NCBI RefSeq assembly: GCF_021129305.1
Contig: NZ_JAJOMB010000017.1
Coordinates: forward strand, 1 to 64,000
Reading direction: 5' to 3'
DNA from: Kineosporia babensis
GTDB lineage: Bacteria > Actinomycetota > Actinomycetes > Actinomycetales > Kineosporiaceae
DNA: 64,000 bases
Positions 9,234 to 17,423 of this stretch are shown piece by piece. The notes beneath the pieces are model-generated. The model was given only the letters and a program-made list of their open reading frames with translations, was not told the DNA's origin and searched no databases. A program made the position numbers and the translations under genes. The number at the start of each line of letters is the position of its first letter. Positions within the stretch are counted from its first letter, which is position 1.

Positions 9234-9275
9234 AGAGTACGCCTTTGCGCAAGCTACTTGCATTGCTTGCGCAAG
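9234..9275 (-). promoter_or_regulatory. Autoregulatory LacI-type operators and leaderless promoter
   Basis: Read on the minus strand, two copies of the palindrome TTGCGCAA (9267-9274 and 9245-9252) lie 22 bp apart, both flanked by a CTTG/CAAG-like context. The downstream copy falls between the expected -35 position and the -10 box TACTCT (9234-9239), which is 6 nt from the GTG of the repressor gene. Binding here would block RNA polymerase, so autoregulation is expected. Confidence 0.65.
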
Positions 9276-9329
9276 ACGGTTGGCACGGCTCCCGCCGAAG
9301 GCCCGAAAAAGAGGCCCCCTCGGCAGCGC

Positions 9330-9869
9330 CTACTGGTTCTGCGCTGCGGGTTCTGGGGTCCGGCTGTTGGCCACGATGAGCACCACTACCCCGGCCACGA
9401 TCAGCACGTCGCCGATGCTGAAGACGTTCGCGAAGGGCAGGCCTTCCGGGATCGCGAAGACATCTCCCAGCCAGGGCAGACGGGGGTTCTCCAGCACGCC
9501 CGAGTTCACGAAGCCCTCGCGGTGGTCCAGGCCCGCCGTTTCCACCGCCCAGCGCGAAGCCGGCAGCGTGCCCCCATTTACCGCGATCGTCACACCGTTC
9601 GCCATCGCCCCCAGCGTCACCAGGAGTACGCCCTTCACCGCCCGGTTGAGCCACAGAAAGATGCCGGCCAAGGCATAGGTGGCAACGTGCACCGACGCGG
9701 CCAAGGCGGTGGGGAGGTCGGGCAGGACGCTGATCACCAGGATCTGGAGCACCAGGGCCAGGGGAAGCAGCCACCAGGCCCGGATCCGGATCTGCCCCAA
9801 CTGCTGAAAGCTGCCGCCGGTCAACGGAATGGCCAGGACCGCCAGCAGGGCGAGGACGCCCACGATCAT
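9330..9869 (-). CDS. DUF5317 family membrane protein
   Basis: 179 residues, ATG at 9869. Four or so hydrophobic spans are visible: residues 1-15, 30-50, 57-73 and 75-90, and a last one near 152-170 (IGDVLIVAGVVVLIVANS). The central loop contains VNGGTLPASRWAV and LPWLGDVFAIPEGLPFANVFSIGD split by a linker, features of the DUF5317 family, whose function is unknown. Its start codon overlaps the stop of the GGDEF-EAL gene (ATGA), so the two are translationally coupled. That suggests, without proving, a link to cyclic-di-GMP signalling. Confidence 0.75.
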   Translation of the reverse strand: MIVGVLALLAVLAIPLTGGSFQQLGQIRIRAWWLLPLALVLQILVISVLPDLPTALAASVHVATYALAGIFLWLNRAVKGVLLVTLGAMANGVTIAVNGGTLPASRWAVETAGLDHREGFVNSGVLENPRLPWLGDVFAIPEGLPFANVFSIGDVLIVAGVVVLIVANSRTPEPAAQNQ

Positions 9870-12118
9870 GCGGGCTTCCCGGTCTGACGAGCCGGACGGG
9901 CGTGCCGGGACGACGAACTCGGCCGGGTTTTCGCGGCCGTGGTGGCCGGGGTGACCTTGGGGGGTCGGGCGGCCGAGGGAGCTGAGGTTGCCGGTGCCGC
10001 AGCGACGAGCTCGGAGGTGGTGGCCGGGGGTCTCAGGCGCAGGTCGACGATGGCGGCTTCGCGTTGGTCGGCGTCCCACCGGCGCAGCCAGTCGTCGAAC
10101 TCGGGGGCGGGCAGCGGAGGCTGGGCGGTGAAGCCCTGGATCACGTCGCAGCCCAGGGTCTGCAGGTGGCGCCAGGTCTCGGCGTCCTCCACGCCTTCGG
10201 CCACCAGCCTCAGGCCCAGGTTGTGGCCCAGCTCGATGGTCGACTTCACGATGATCTGGTTGTTGTCGTCGCTGGTCATGCCGATGATGAAGCTCCGGTC
10301 GATCTTCAGCTCGTCCACCGACAGGCGCTTGAGGTAGGCCAGCGAGGAGTAGCCCGTGCCGTAGTCGTCTATCGCGATCTTCACCCCGCCGGCCCGGAGC
10401 ATGGCCAGCACTGCGACCGCCCGGTGCGGGTCGGTCATCACCGTGTTCTCGGTGACCTCGAGAGTGAGCAGTGCGGGCGGCACCCGGTGGCGGGTGAGCA
10501 TCTCGTTCACCTGCTCGGGCAGGCGCACGTCGGCCAGGTGGCGCACCGACAGGTTCACCGCCACGCCGAGCCAGCGCCCCTGGTCCAGCCAGACCCGGGC
10601 CTGCCGGATCGCCTGCTCCAGCACCACCAGGGTGAGCTGGGTGATCAGCTCGGCGGTCTCGGCGACCGGGATGAACTTCTCGGCGCCGAGCAGGCCGCGC
10701 TCGGGGTGACGCCAGCGCACCAGGGCCTCGGCGCCGACCACCTGCCCGGTGTGGGTGTCGCACTTGGGCTGGTAGTAGACGGTGAGCTGGTCGGAGTCCG
10801 GCCGGCCGAGCGCATCGTGCAGTTCGGTGAGCAGGACCAGGCGTTCGGTGGTGTTCTCGTCCTTGCTCGGGTCGTAGACCGCCACCCCGCCGCCGTTGCC
10901 CTTGGCCAGGTACATCGCGATGTCGGCCTTGGCCAGCAGGTCGGCACTGCCCTGGGCGTGCTGCGGGGCCAGGGCGATGCCGATGCTGGCCCGCACCTCC
11001 AGGCGGACCCCGGCCACGCTGACCGGCTCGTCCAGGGTGGAGCCGAGCCGCTCGGCCAGGGCGATGGCCTGGGCCAGCGGGGGCTGCTCGCCGGCCGGAA
11101 GCTCGGTGAGCACGGCGAACTCGTCACCACCGAGCCGGGCCACGGTGACCTCGGCGGTCGCGGCCGAGCGCAGCCGGTGGCCGATGTCGCGGATCAGCGA
11201 GTCGCCGGCCTCGTGGCCCAGGGTGTCGTTGATCTCCTTGAAGTGGTCGAGGTCGATGAACATCACCGCGACCGGGTTCGCACCGGACGGCCGGGCGGCC
11301 AGGGTCTGGTCGAGCTGGAGCAGGAAGTACGAGCGGTTGGGCAGCTTGGTCAGCGGGTCGTGCCGGGCGCTGTCGCGGTGCTCGAGGGCGAGCCGGGAGA
11401 TCGCCTGGACCGCGGCGATCGGGATCAGCAGCAACGGCAGCAGCCACAGGGAGAAGTCGGTGACCGCCAGGAAGACCGGGGCCATCGCCACCATCGGGCC
11501 GGCGGTGGTGAACTGCTGGCGCAGGTCGGCCCACAGCCGGGACAGCTGCAGCTGGCGGCCGGCCAGGGCGATGACGGTGACCACCAGGCCCATGTTCACC
11601 AGCAGGTAGACCAGTGAGGCGACCATCGCGGCGCCGACCTCGGAACTGGCGAAGTCTCGCGGGGTGAAGAACTCCTGGCCGGCGATCAGGCTGAAGGTCC
11701 CCCGCGCGGCGGCGGCCGAGATCACGTACTGGGCCAGGTTGAACACCGGCCGCGACCAGTGCTTGCCGCGTTTCACGTCGTCCACGACCAGGGGAATGGC
11801 CTGGGCCAGGACGACCAGGCCGAGCGGGGCGACGAAGATCAGGGCGAGGGTGAACGTGGTGGACAGCGTCAGGGCGGCCGCCCCGGCGTCGCGCAGGGCC
11901 ACCTCGACCTGGACCATCTCACCGAGGACGACGCCGAGCACGAGCAGCACGATGACGAGCCGGTTGACCCCGTACGCCGTCGGCTGGACGAACAGGGCAC
12001 CCAGCGACCAGGCCAGGAGAGGAAGGGCGACCAGGCAGACCGCCGTGACGAACAGGCCCAAGGGCGTGACCGGAGGGATCCGGGGCCGCAGCATCGCGGT
12101 GGATCCACTGACGGTCAT
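9866..12118 (-). CDS. Membrane GGDEF-EAL protein (cyclic-di-GMP synthesis/hydrolysis)
   Basis: 750 residues; GGAGGAAGGG precedes the ATG. Residues 1-245 form a membrane sensor with about seven or eight spans that I cannot assign to a named MASE class. The GGDEF domain follows (DPLTKLPNRSYF, then RLGGDEFAVL near 330), with an intact active-site motif and no RxxD inhibitory site at the usual place. The EAL domain starts near 455 (VVGAEALVRW) and keeps key motifs including TENTVM and IDDYGTGYSSLAYL. Both activities could be live. The C-terminal 60 residues are Ala/Thr/Pro-rich. It is encoded with a small membrane protein upstream and a DUF5317 protein downstream. Confidence 0.92.
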   Translation of the reverse strand: MTVSGSTAMLRPRIPPVTPLGLFVTAVCLVALPLLAWSLGALFVQPTAYGVNRLVIVLLVLGVVLGEMVQVEVALRDAGAAALTLSTTFTLALIFVAPLGLVVLAQAIPLVVDDVKRGKHWSRPVFNLAQYVISAAAARGTFSLIAGQEFFTPRDFASSEVGAAMVASLVYLLVNMGLVVTVIALAGRQLQLSRLWADLRQQFTTAGPMVAMAPVFLAVTDFSLWLLPLLLIPIAAVQAISRLALEHRDSARHDPLTKLPNRSYFLLQLDQTLAARPSGANPVAVMFIDLDHFKEINDTLGHEAGDSLIRDIGHRLRSAATAEVTVARLGGDEFAVLTELPAGEQPPLAQAIALAERLGSTLDEPVSVAGVRLEVRASIGIALAPQHAQGSADLLAKADIAMYLAKGNGGGVAVYDPSKDENTTERLVLLTELHDALGRPDSDQLTVYYQPKCDTHTGQVVGAEALVRWRHPERGLLGAEKFIPVAETAELITQLTLVVLEQAIRQARVWLDQGRWLGVAVNLSVRHLADVRLPEQVNEMLTRHRVPPALLTLEVTENTVMTDPHRAVAVLAMLRAGGVKIAIDDYGTGYSSLAYLKRLSVDELKIDRSFIIGMTSDDNNQIIVKSTIELGHNLGLRLVAEGVEDAETWRHLQTLGCDVIQGFTAQPPLPAPEFDDWLRRWDADQREAAIVDLRLRPPATTSELVAAAPATSAPSAARPPKVTPATTAAKTRPSSSSRHARPARQTGKPA

Positions 12119-12229
12119 GCCACCCTTCCTCCCCGGGCACCGCCCGGTTCCGGCTTACTCTCAGATCGACGGCACCGCGCCGATCGGACGGATGGACTGA
12201 GGACCGGCAGCCGCTGGTCTAGTGACCGA

Positions 12230-12331
12230 TCACGTCCACTTGTAGGACGCGCCCACCAGCGTGGCGAGAGTGACGACAGAAGCCACGACACCTGCGGCCT
12301 TCACGTACGCCGTTGCCTTGAACTCGTTCAT
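12230..12331 (-). CDS. Small single-span membrane protein, 33 aa
   Basis: A short frame, MNEFKATAYVKAAGVVASV followed by a second hydrophobic half ending GASYKWT, has a strong ribosome-binding site (GAGGAGGG) 4-5 nt before its ATG at 12331. One transmembrane helix spans about residues 8-28. A longer open frame extends upstream to 12469 but its extra residues are Pro/Arg-rich and uninformative. It lies 111 bp upstream of the GGDEF-EAL gene in the same direction. I do not recognise the family; the start signal and sensible hydrophobic pattern are the evidence for a real gene. Confidence 0.5.
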   Translation of the reverse strand: MNEFKATAYVKAAGVVASVVTLATLVGASYKWT

Positions 12332-12723
12332 CGGACCCTCCTCGAACCCGACCAGACATGCCTGTCCGCGCTGGCCCGCGGGTCGAGGGCGAGGGAGGTC
12401 AGCGATGAACGATCCCGGCGGCTGTTCCAGCAACCGCACCACCGGCGCGGTCCACCTCGACTCGTCCATTATCGCCGCATTCGTCCCGAATTAGTACCGA
12501 GCGCGCGAGATCTGCCCGCCGATCCGGTTCGGGACGAAAAATCCGTCACACCTTTCTTACCGGACATCACTGGGCGCACACATCGGCATCAAGATGCGAC
12601 CTGGATCACAAAAGAAACAGGGGATACGTACCTTTTGCACCCCGGAGAAGCCAAGTGCGCAGGCAGGCAGCCAAAGCGCAGCGGCGAGGCAGCTGAGAAA
12701 TCCCGCACCGGAAAAGATCCGCC
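12332..12723. other. Intergenic region without a recognised gene
   Basis: 392 bp between the small membrane gene's upstream side and the 3' end of the metal ABC permease. GC content falls from about 12480 to 12640. I see no convincing gene, terminator or named riboswitch. It must hold the promoter for the small membrane gene and probably the terminator of the metal-transport operon. Confidence 0.5.
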
Positions 12724-13566
12724 TCAGACTGCGCGGCTGCGGCCCTTGCCCATCGCGATCAGCCGGCACAGGAGGTAGATCGCAAACGAGATGGTGGTGA
12801 CGTAGGGGCTGATCGGGACGCTGCTGCCCAGCGCCAGCAGGATTCCACCGATCATCGAAACGGTGGCGAAGCAGATGCTCAGCACGGTGGCGCCGAGCGT
12901 GGTGGAGGCCAGCCGGACCGCCGCGGCGCCGGGGGTGACCACGATGCTCAGCACCAGCAGCGCCCCCACCACCTGGACCGCCATCGCCACGACCAGGCCC
13001 AGCAGCAGCATGAACAGCAGTGCCAGCGGGCCCATCGGGATGCCCCGGGCCTGCGCCACCTCCGGGTCGGTGCTGGCGAACGAGAGCGGGCGCCAGATCA
13101 GCAGCATGACCACCGCGACGACCGCCGAGATCACCGCCAGCCAGGACAGGGCCGGCGTGTCGATCGCCACGATCTGCCCGGTGAGCAGGCCGAACTTGTT
13201 CGCCGCGCGGCCCTCGTACAGGGCCAGGAAGAGCACCCCGAGGCCCAGGCCGAACGGCATCAGCACGCCGATCCAGGAGTTGCGGTCGCGGGCCCGCACG
13301 CCGAGCAGGCCGATCAGCAGGGCCGCCAGTACCGAGCCGAGCAGCGAGCCGGCCACCACGTTCAGGCCGAGCAGCAGGAAGCCGGAGGCCCCGGCGAAGG
13401 AGAGCTCGCTGATCCCGTGCACCGCGAACGGCAGGTCCCGCATCACCACGAAGGTGCTGATCAGACCGCCGACGAGGCCCAGGATCAGACCGGCCAGCAG
13501 CGAGTTGTGCACCAGGGGCAGCAGCTCGCTGTAGTCGGTGAAGTTGAAGATCTTGTCCCAGCTCAC
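12724..13566 (-). CDS. znuB: Metal ABC transporter permease (ZnuB/MntB type)
   Basis: 280 residues with about eight hydrophobic spans. Features of the ABC-3 permease family are visible: MRDLPFAVHGISELSFAGAS near residue 45, and ALLVLSIVVTPGAAAVRL with TVLSICFATVSMIGGILLAL towards the C-terminus. It forms the channel of a zinc- or manganese-type importer with the ATPase and binding protein upstream. Its ATG overlaps the ATPase stop codon by 4 bp. Zinc is favoured over manganese by the His-rich loop in the partner binding protein and by the Zur-like site upstream of the operon. Confidence 0.88.
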   Translation of the reverse strand: MSWDKIFNFTDYSELLPLVHNSLLAGLILGLVGGLISTFVVMRDLPFAVHGISELSFAGASGFLLLGLNVVAGSLLGSVLAALLIGLLGVRARDRNSWIGVLMPFGLGLGVLFLALYEGRAANKFGLLTGQIVAIDTPALSWLAVISAVVAVVMLLIWRPLSFASTDPEVAQARGIPMGPLALLFMLLLGLVVAMAVQVVGALLVLSIVVTPGAAAVRLASTTLGATVLSICFATVSMIGGILLALGSSVPISPYVTTISFAIYLLCRLIAMGKGRSRAV

Positions 13567-14390
13567 GGTTCTTCCACCGGTTCCGACTGATGGGCCGGGT
13601 GGTCGGGGACACCGACGACGACCAGCTGGTCGCGCACCCGCAGCACGTCCACCGGGGACGAGTACAGCCGGGTGAGGGTCTCGGACGTCATCACCTCGTC
13701 CACCGGGCCGATGGTGAAGCGCTGCCCGGCCAGGTAGAGCACCCGGTCGACGTAGGGCAGCACCGGGTTGATCTCGTGGGTGACGAAGACGATGCCGGTC
13801 TCGTGCTCGCGCCGGCGCCGGTCGACCACGGCCGAGACCTCGCGCTGATGGTTCAGGTCGAGCGAGAGCAGCGGCTCGTCACACAGCAGCAGCCGCGGGT
13901 CGCAGACCAGGGCCTGGGCGATCCGCAGCAGCTGCTGCTGGCCGCCGGACAGGCGCGAGGCCGGGGCGTCAGCGAACCGGGTGGCTCCGACCTCGGCGAG
14001 CGCGGCGTCGATCCGCTCGCGGCGCTGGCGCCGGTTGAGCACCGGCAGGCCCCACTCGTGACCGTCGTAGCCGTAGCCGACCAGGTCGCGGGCCCGCACC
14101 GGGGTGAGTGGGTCGAAGCGCCGCTGCTGCGGCACGTAGCCCACTTCCCGCCGGGCGGCCTTCGGCGACTTGCCCAGCACCTCGATCGTGCCGGCCGACA
14201 GCGGCTGCAGGCCGAGCAGGGCGCGCAGCAGCGTGGTCTTGCCCGAGCCGTTGGCGCCCAGCACCGCGACGAACTCGCCCGGGTGCACGCTCAGGTCCAG
14301 GTCCTGCCAGAGCGGCCGGCCGGTCTCGAAGCCCAGCGCGGCGCCCTGGAGGCGGACCAGTTCGGTGCCGTGGTCTTTTTCGCTCATCAT
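13563..14390 (-). CDS. znuC: Metal ABC transporter ATP-binding protein (ZnuC type)
   Basis: 275 residues. Walker A is GANGSGKTTLL (near residue 45), the signature motif is RLSGGQQQLLRIAQAL, and Walker B is LLLCDEPLLSLD, followed by the switch His in VFVTHEINP. Helical-domain details (VPQQRRFDPLTPV at the Q-loop) match zinc/manganese importer ATPases. It overlaps both neighbours by 4 bp in the order binding protein, ATPase, permease, a compact co-translated operon. The C-terminal 25 residues (VRDQLVVVGVPDHPAHQSEP) form the usual short tail of this family. Confidence 0.92.
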   Translation of the reverse strand: MMSEKDHGTELVRLQGAALGFETGRPLWQDLDLSVHPGEFVAVLGANGSGKTTLLRALLGLQPLSAGTIEVLGKSPKAARREVGYVPQQRRFDPLTPVRARDLVGYGYDGHEWGLPVLNRRQRRERIDAALAEVGATRFADAPASRLSGGQQQLLRIAQALVCDPRLLLCDEPLLSLDLNHQREVSAVVDRRRREHETGIVFVTHEINPVLPYVDRVLYLAGQRFTIGPVDEVMTSETLTRLYSSPVDVLRVRDQLVVVGVPDHPAHQSEPVEEP

Positions 14391-15397
14391 CCGAGCGCTG
14401 AGGTTACCGCCTCGACGTTGGCCTTCATCCAGGCCACGTAGGTCTGGCCCTCGGGCAGCGTCTCGGTGACCGCGACCGTGGGGACCTGGTCGGCCTTGGC
14501 CTGGGCCAGCACCTTCTCGGTCTCCGGGCTGGTGGTCTGGGCGTTGTAGACCAGAGCCTTGACGTCGCCGCTGGAGAAGATCTTCAGGGTGTCGTTGAGC
14601 ACCGCGATGGGCAGGTCGTTGCCCTCTTCGATGGCCTCGCTGAAGCCCTCGGGGGTCTTGTTCTCCAGGCCCATGTGCTCGAGCAGGTACAGCGGCACCG
14701 GCTCGGTGATCGCCACGCCCTCACCCTTGTGCTCGGTGGCCACCGCGTCCTGCAGCTCGATCACGCCGTCCAGCTCGGTGTTGAAGGCCTTGGCGTTGGC
14801 GGTGAACTCGGCGGCCCGCTCCGGCAGCGCCTTGCCCAGGTCGGCCGCGATCTGGTCGGCGACCTTCTGCATGCTCTCCAGGTCGTACCAGACGTGCTCG
14901 TTGAACTCGCCGTGCTCGTGCTCGTGGGCGTGCTCTTCCTCCTCCGAGTGGGCCGCCTCGTCCTCGGCGTGCTCCTCCTCCTCGGCGTGCGACTCCTCCT
15001 CGGCGGACTCCAGCCCGGAGACCTCGACCGCGTTGATCACCGTGGGCGTGCCGCCGGCCGCCTCGATCAGCTTGTCCATGAACTCGTCGTAGTGACCGCC
15101 GTTCTCGATCACCAGGTCGGCCTTGGTGACCGCGAGCTGGGTGCGGGTGTCGGCCTCGTAGGAGTGCGGGTCCTGGGTGGCGCTGCTGATGATCGAGGTG
15201 ACCTCTACCGCGTCGCCGCCGACCTGGGCCGCGATGTCGCCGTACACGTTGGTCACGGCCACCACGTTGAGCGCGTCCGCCGCCGAGGCGCCGGCGTCGC
15301 CGGAACCCTCCGAGCCGCTCCCGCAGGCCGCCAGCCCGAGCACCGCCACCGAGGCCGTGCCGAGCACCAGAGTCCGCCGCTTACCGTTCCACGCCAT
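14387..15397 (-). CDS. znuA: Zinc/metal ABC transporter substrate-binding lipoprotein (ZnuA type)
   Basis: 336 residues from the ATG at 15397, which has GGAAGGA upstream; a TTG start at 15436 is less likely. The lipoprotein signal ends VLGLAACGSG. The mature protein has NVVAVTNVYGDIAAQVGGDAV-type family features (cluster A-1/C9), metal-ligand histidines in ATQDPHSYE, NGGHYDEFMD and NEHVWYDLESM, and an acidic His-rich loop near residues 135-175 containing repeated EEEHAEDE-like and HAHEHEHGE stretches. Such loops are typical of zinc receptors and may collect or sense zinc. It is the first gene of the importer operon. Confidence 0.92.
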   Translation of the reverse strand: MAWNGKRRTLVLGTASVAVLGLAACGSGSEGSGDAGASAADALNVVAVTNVYGDIAAQVGGDAVEVTSIISSATQDPHSYEADTRTQLAVTKADLVIENGGHYDEFMDKLIEAAGGTPTVINAVEVSGLESAEEESHAEEEEHAEDEAAHSEEEEHAHEHEHGEFNEHVWYDLESMQKVADQIAADLGKALPERAAEFTANAKAFNTELDGVIELQDAVATEHKGEGVAITEPVPLYLLEHMGLENKTPEGFSEAIEEGNDLPIAVLNDTLKIFSSGDVKALVYNAQTTSPETEKVLAQAKADQVPTVAVTETLPEGQTYVAWMKANVEAVTSALG

Positions 15398-15441
15398 CGC
15401 CGACGCCGTCCTTCCAAGCCTGTTCACCTGGGACAAGGTTA

Positions 15442-15472
15442 CTTGAGAATGATGCTCATAAGCGTTTTCAAG
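15442..15472. promoter_or_regulatory. Zur-like dyad upstream of the zinc importer
   Basis: A 31-bp imperfect dyad starts CTTGAGAATG and ends GTTTTCAAG. Nested inside is TGAGAATGATGCTCA, a 15-bp partial palindrome resembling the actinobacterial Zur consensus TGAAAATCATTTTCA. It lies 45 bp upstream of the znuA start, the right place for zinc-dependent repression. The same intergenic space also serves the divergent DUF4230 gene. Identification is by resemblance only. Confidence 0.55.
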
Positions 15473-15598
15473 CTACCACGGAACCGAATGCAACTCGAAC
15501 AGGCGAACGAGCGTCCTAGGTGAGACGATCTTCGAGGCTCGAGAACGCGAGCAATACCGACCAATCGGACCAGCAGACAGGTGAGGGTGGAGGGCGTC

Positions 15599-16477
15599 AT
15601 GGCCAAGACCGGAACAACGTCCCAGGAGTCCAAGACCGATTCCGCCTCCTCCGGCACGCAGGAGCTACCGGCAGGTTCCACCACCACGGCCAGCCGGGCC
15701 GGTGCCCTGGAGCGCGCCAAGAACGCGGTCCGGCGCCCGGTGCGCGGCAAGGACGCGCCCGAGCCCCCCAGCAAGGGCGACAAGGGCGGCGACACGATCG
15801 TCTACCGCACCGCTCCCGAGCGCCGTCCGCGTTCCCGCGCGCTCACCTTCGCCCTGGTCATCGCGGTACTTATCGTCTCCGGGGCGCTGGCCCTGAACCT
15901 CACCACCGGGGCGCTGGACCGGCTGAACCCGTTCAAGGGGATGTTCGGCAGCACCGAGATCGACCGCTCCGGGCCCGCCGTGCTGCAGTCCATCCAGGAC
16001 CTGGGCCAGTTCGAGGCGGCCAGCGGCTACTACGAGCTGGTGGTCGACGTGGAGAAGGACGTCAAGCCGGTGCCCTCGTTCCTGGCCGGGGAGCGCACGC
16101 TGTTCATCGCCGCCGGTTCGGTGGACAGCGGGGTCAACCTGAGCAACCTGGGTGATGGGGCCGTCGAGGTGAACGCGGACCGGACCCACGCCACGATCAA
16201 TCTGCCGGCGCCCACGCTGAGCGCGCCCACGCTGGACTACGACCGCAGCTACGTCTACAGCCAGGACCGTGGCCTGTTCGACCGCGCGAAGGATGCCTTC
16301 AGCGACAACTCGGCCGAGACCCAGCAGCTGTACTCGCTGGCCTCGCAGCGGCTGGCCGAGGCCGCCGCGGAGACCGACGAACTGCGGGACCGGGCCGAGA
16401 AGAACACCCGGGCCATTCTCGAGGGCCTGCTCGAGCCGCTCGGATTCACCCAGGTCACGGTGAACTTCGCGGGGTAG
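15599..16477 (+). CDS. DUF4230 domain-containing membrane-anchored protein
   Basis: 292 residues from the ATG at 15599, preceded by GGTGGAGGG. The N-terminal ~80 residues are polar and Pro/Lys-rich, followed by one membrane span (ALTFALVIAVLIVSGALAL, about residues 83-102). The exported part matches the DUF4230 layout: a strand-rich region (SGYYELVVDVEKDVKPVPSF, LFIAAGSVDSGVNL), INLPAPTLSAPTLDYDRS, and a C-terminal amphipathic helix (residues 235-285) ending in GFTQVTVNF. No function is established for the family. It is divergent from the zinc operon and closed by a strong palindrome at 16494. Confidence 0.78.
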   Translation: MAKTGTTSQESKTDSASSGTQELPAGSTTTASRAGALERAKNAVRRPVRGKDAPEPPSKGDKGGDTIVYRTAPERRPRSRALTFALVIAVLIVSGALALNLTTGALDRLNPFKGMFGSTEIDRSGPAVLQSIQDLGQFEAASGYYELVVDVEKDVKPVPSFLAGERTLFIAAGSVDSGVNLSNLGDGAVEVNADRTHATINLPAPTLSAPTLDYDRSYVYSQDRGLFDRAKDAFSDNSAETQQLYSLASQRLAEAAAETDELRDRAEKNTRAILEGLLEPLGFTQVTVNFAG

Positions 16478-16493
16478 TCCCAACCCCCGACCG

Positions 16494-16536
16494 ATGGGGG
16501 ACGTAGCTGCGCAACTTGCGCAGCTACGTCCCCCAT
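16494..16536 (+). terminator. 43-bp near-perfect palindrome (terminator/repeat copy 1)
   Basis: Arms of 21 bp starting ATGGGGGACGT and ending ACGTCCCCCAT are separated by a single base. There is no long T-run after it, so it is an I-shaped terminator of the kind common in actinomycetes. Its outer arms reappear at 17365-17407 with a different inner stem, so it belongs to a small repeat family bracketing the gene between. Confidence 0.7.
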
Positions 16537-16649
16537 TTGGTTTTGGTTGCTTGATCGTTCCGAACTTTCTCCCCCGGGGCGCGCATCTCACTTCCTGTAC
16601 GGCCGGTTGCCACAAGCGATCGGCAACGTCTCACGGAGGGATCAATTCC

Positions 16650-17360
16650 GTGCGTAAGACTCTCGGAACGATGACAGCGGCGACTCTGCTGGGGGCGAGC
16701 GCGCTCACCCTGGGCAGCGCTTCGGTCGCCTCCGCCGCAGTGGCCGGCGACCCCACTGGTTCTACCGGTACCGAGGTGTGCGCCCCTAACGGCAACGAAG
16801 TGCCTCAGGGAGCCGCCTTCGCCGGCGCCGGGGATGTTGATGGCGACGGCGCGAACGACGAGGTCTGGGTGAGCGACAGCCTGAAGGGGATCCGTACCGC
16901 CAGCGGCGCCGTCTACTCCCAGCCCATCGCCAACGCCGGCGGCCCGGAGGTCGGGGTGCGGGTGCTGCACCTGAACCACGACGTGGTGGCGCTGATCGAG
17001 CAGGGGCGCAGCACCTACGTGACTGCCTTCGCCGACTGCGGCCTGGTGGACACCTACGACAAGGACGGCCAGCCGCTGCGGTACGACCGTGGGCTCTCCG
17101 ACCCGTACCGGGATCTGGGATGCATCGGCGATGACGACTACAGCGAGCTGAACGAGCTGACCCTCGGCTACGACCTGAGCTTCAAGGACCAGCCGTGGTC
17201 GGTGGAGCAGACCGTCCTGGAGGTCACCGAGGACGGCACCGGGGCCACCGGCATCGACGGCTCGGTAAACCGCTACCCGACCGAGGAGCAGGCGCGGGCC
17301 GCCCTGGACGAACTGGCGGCGGGCAACACCTGCAGCACCGAGGTAGCCACCCTCGCCTAA
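16650..17360 (+). CDS. Secreted protein with a calcium-loop/FG-GAP-like motif
   Basis: 236 residues from GTG at 16650, with CGGAGGG 9 nt upstream. A Sec signal peptide (VRKTLGTMTAATLLGASA, cleavage near ASVASAAVA) precedes a mature protein with DVDGDGANDEVWVSD, a DxDxDG calcium-binding loop as in FG-GAP and dockerin-like repeats, but only one copy. Four cysteines could form disulphides. It is a clear paralog of the lipoprotein at 39682: both have GD(V/L)DGDGA.DE(V/L)W followed by GIRTASG or GVRTASG, then a beta-rich region and a late cysteine pair. Family unknown to me. It sits between two related palindromic terminators. Confidence 0.7.
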   Translation: MRKTLGTMTAATLLGASALTLGSASVASAAVAGDPTGSTGTEVCAPNGNEVPQGAAFAGAGDVDGDGANDEVWVSDSLKGIRTASGAVYSQPIANAGGPEVGVRVLHLNHDVVALIEQGRSTYVTAFADCGLVDTYDKDGQPLRYDRGLSDPYRDLGCIGDDDYSELNELTLGYDLSFKDQPWSVEQTVLEVTEDGTGATGIDGSVNRYPTEEQARAALDELAAGNTCSTEVATLA

Positions 17361-17364
17361 AACA

Positions 17365-17407
17365 AATGGGGGACGTTGTGCGCAAGGCGCGCACAACGTC
17401 CCCCATT
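17365..17407. terminator. Palindromic terminator/repeat copy 2
   Basis: Perfect 19-bp arms (AATGGGGGACGTTGTGCGC and its complement) flank a 5-base loop. It lies between the convergent secreted-protein gene and the aspartate aminotransferase gene, so it can stop transcription from both sides. The outer 11 bp match the palindrome at 16494. Confidence 0.75.
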
Positions 17408-17423
17408 GGTGGTTTGCGGGGTC

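Noticed and set aside
12332-12723. A riboswitch (cyclic-di-GMP or cyclic-di-AMP) between the metal operon and the GGDEF-EAL cluster
   Set aside because: The AT-richer stretch has scattered purine runs but no arrangement of conserved motifs that I can match to a known class.
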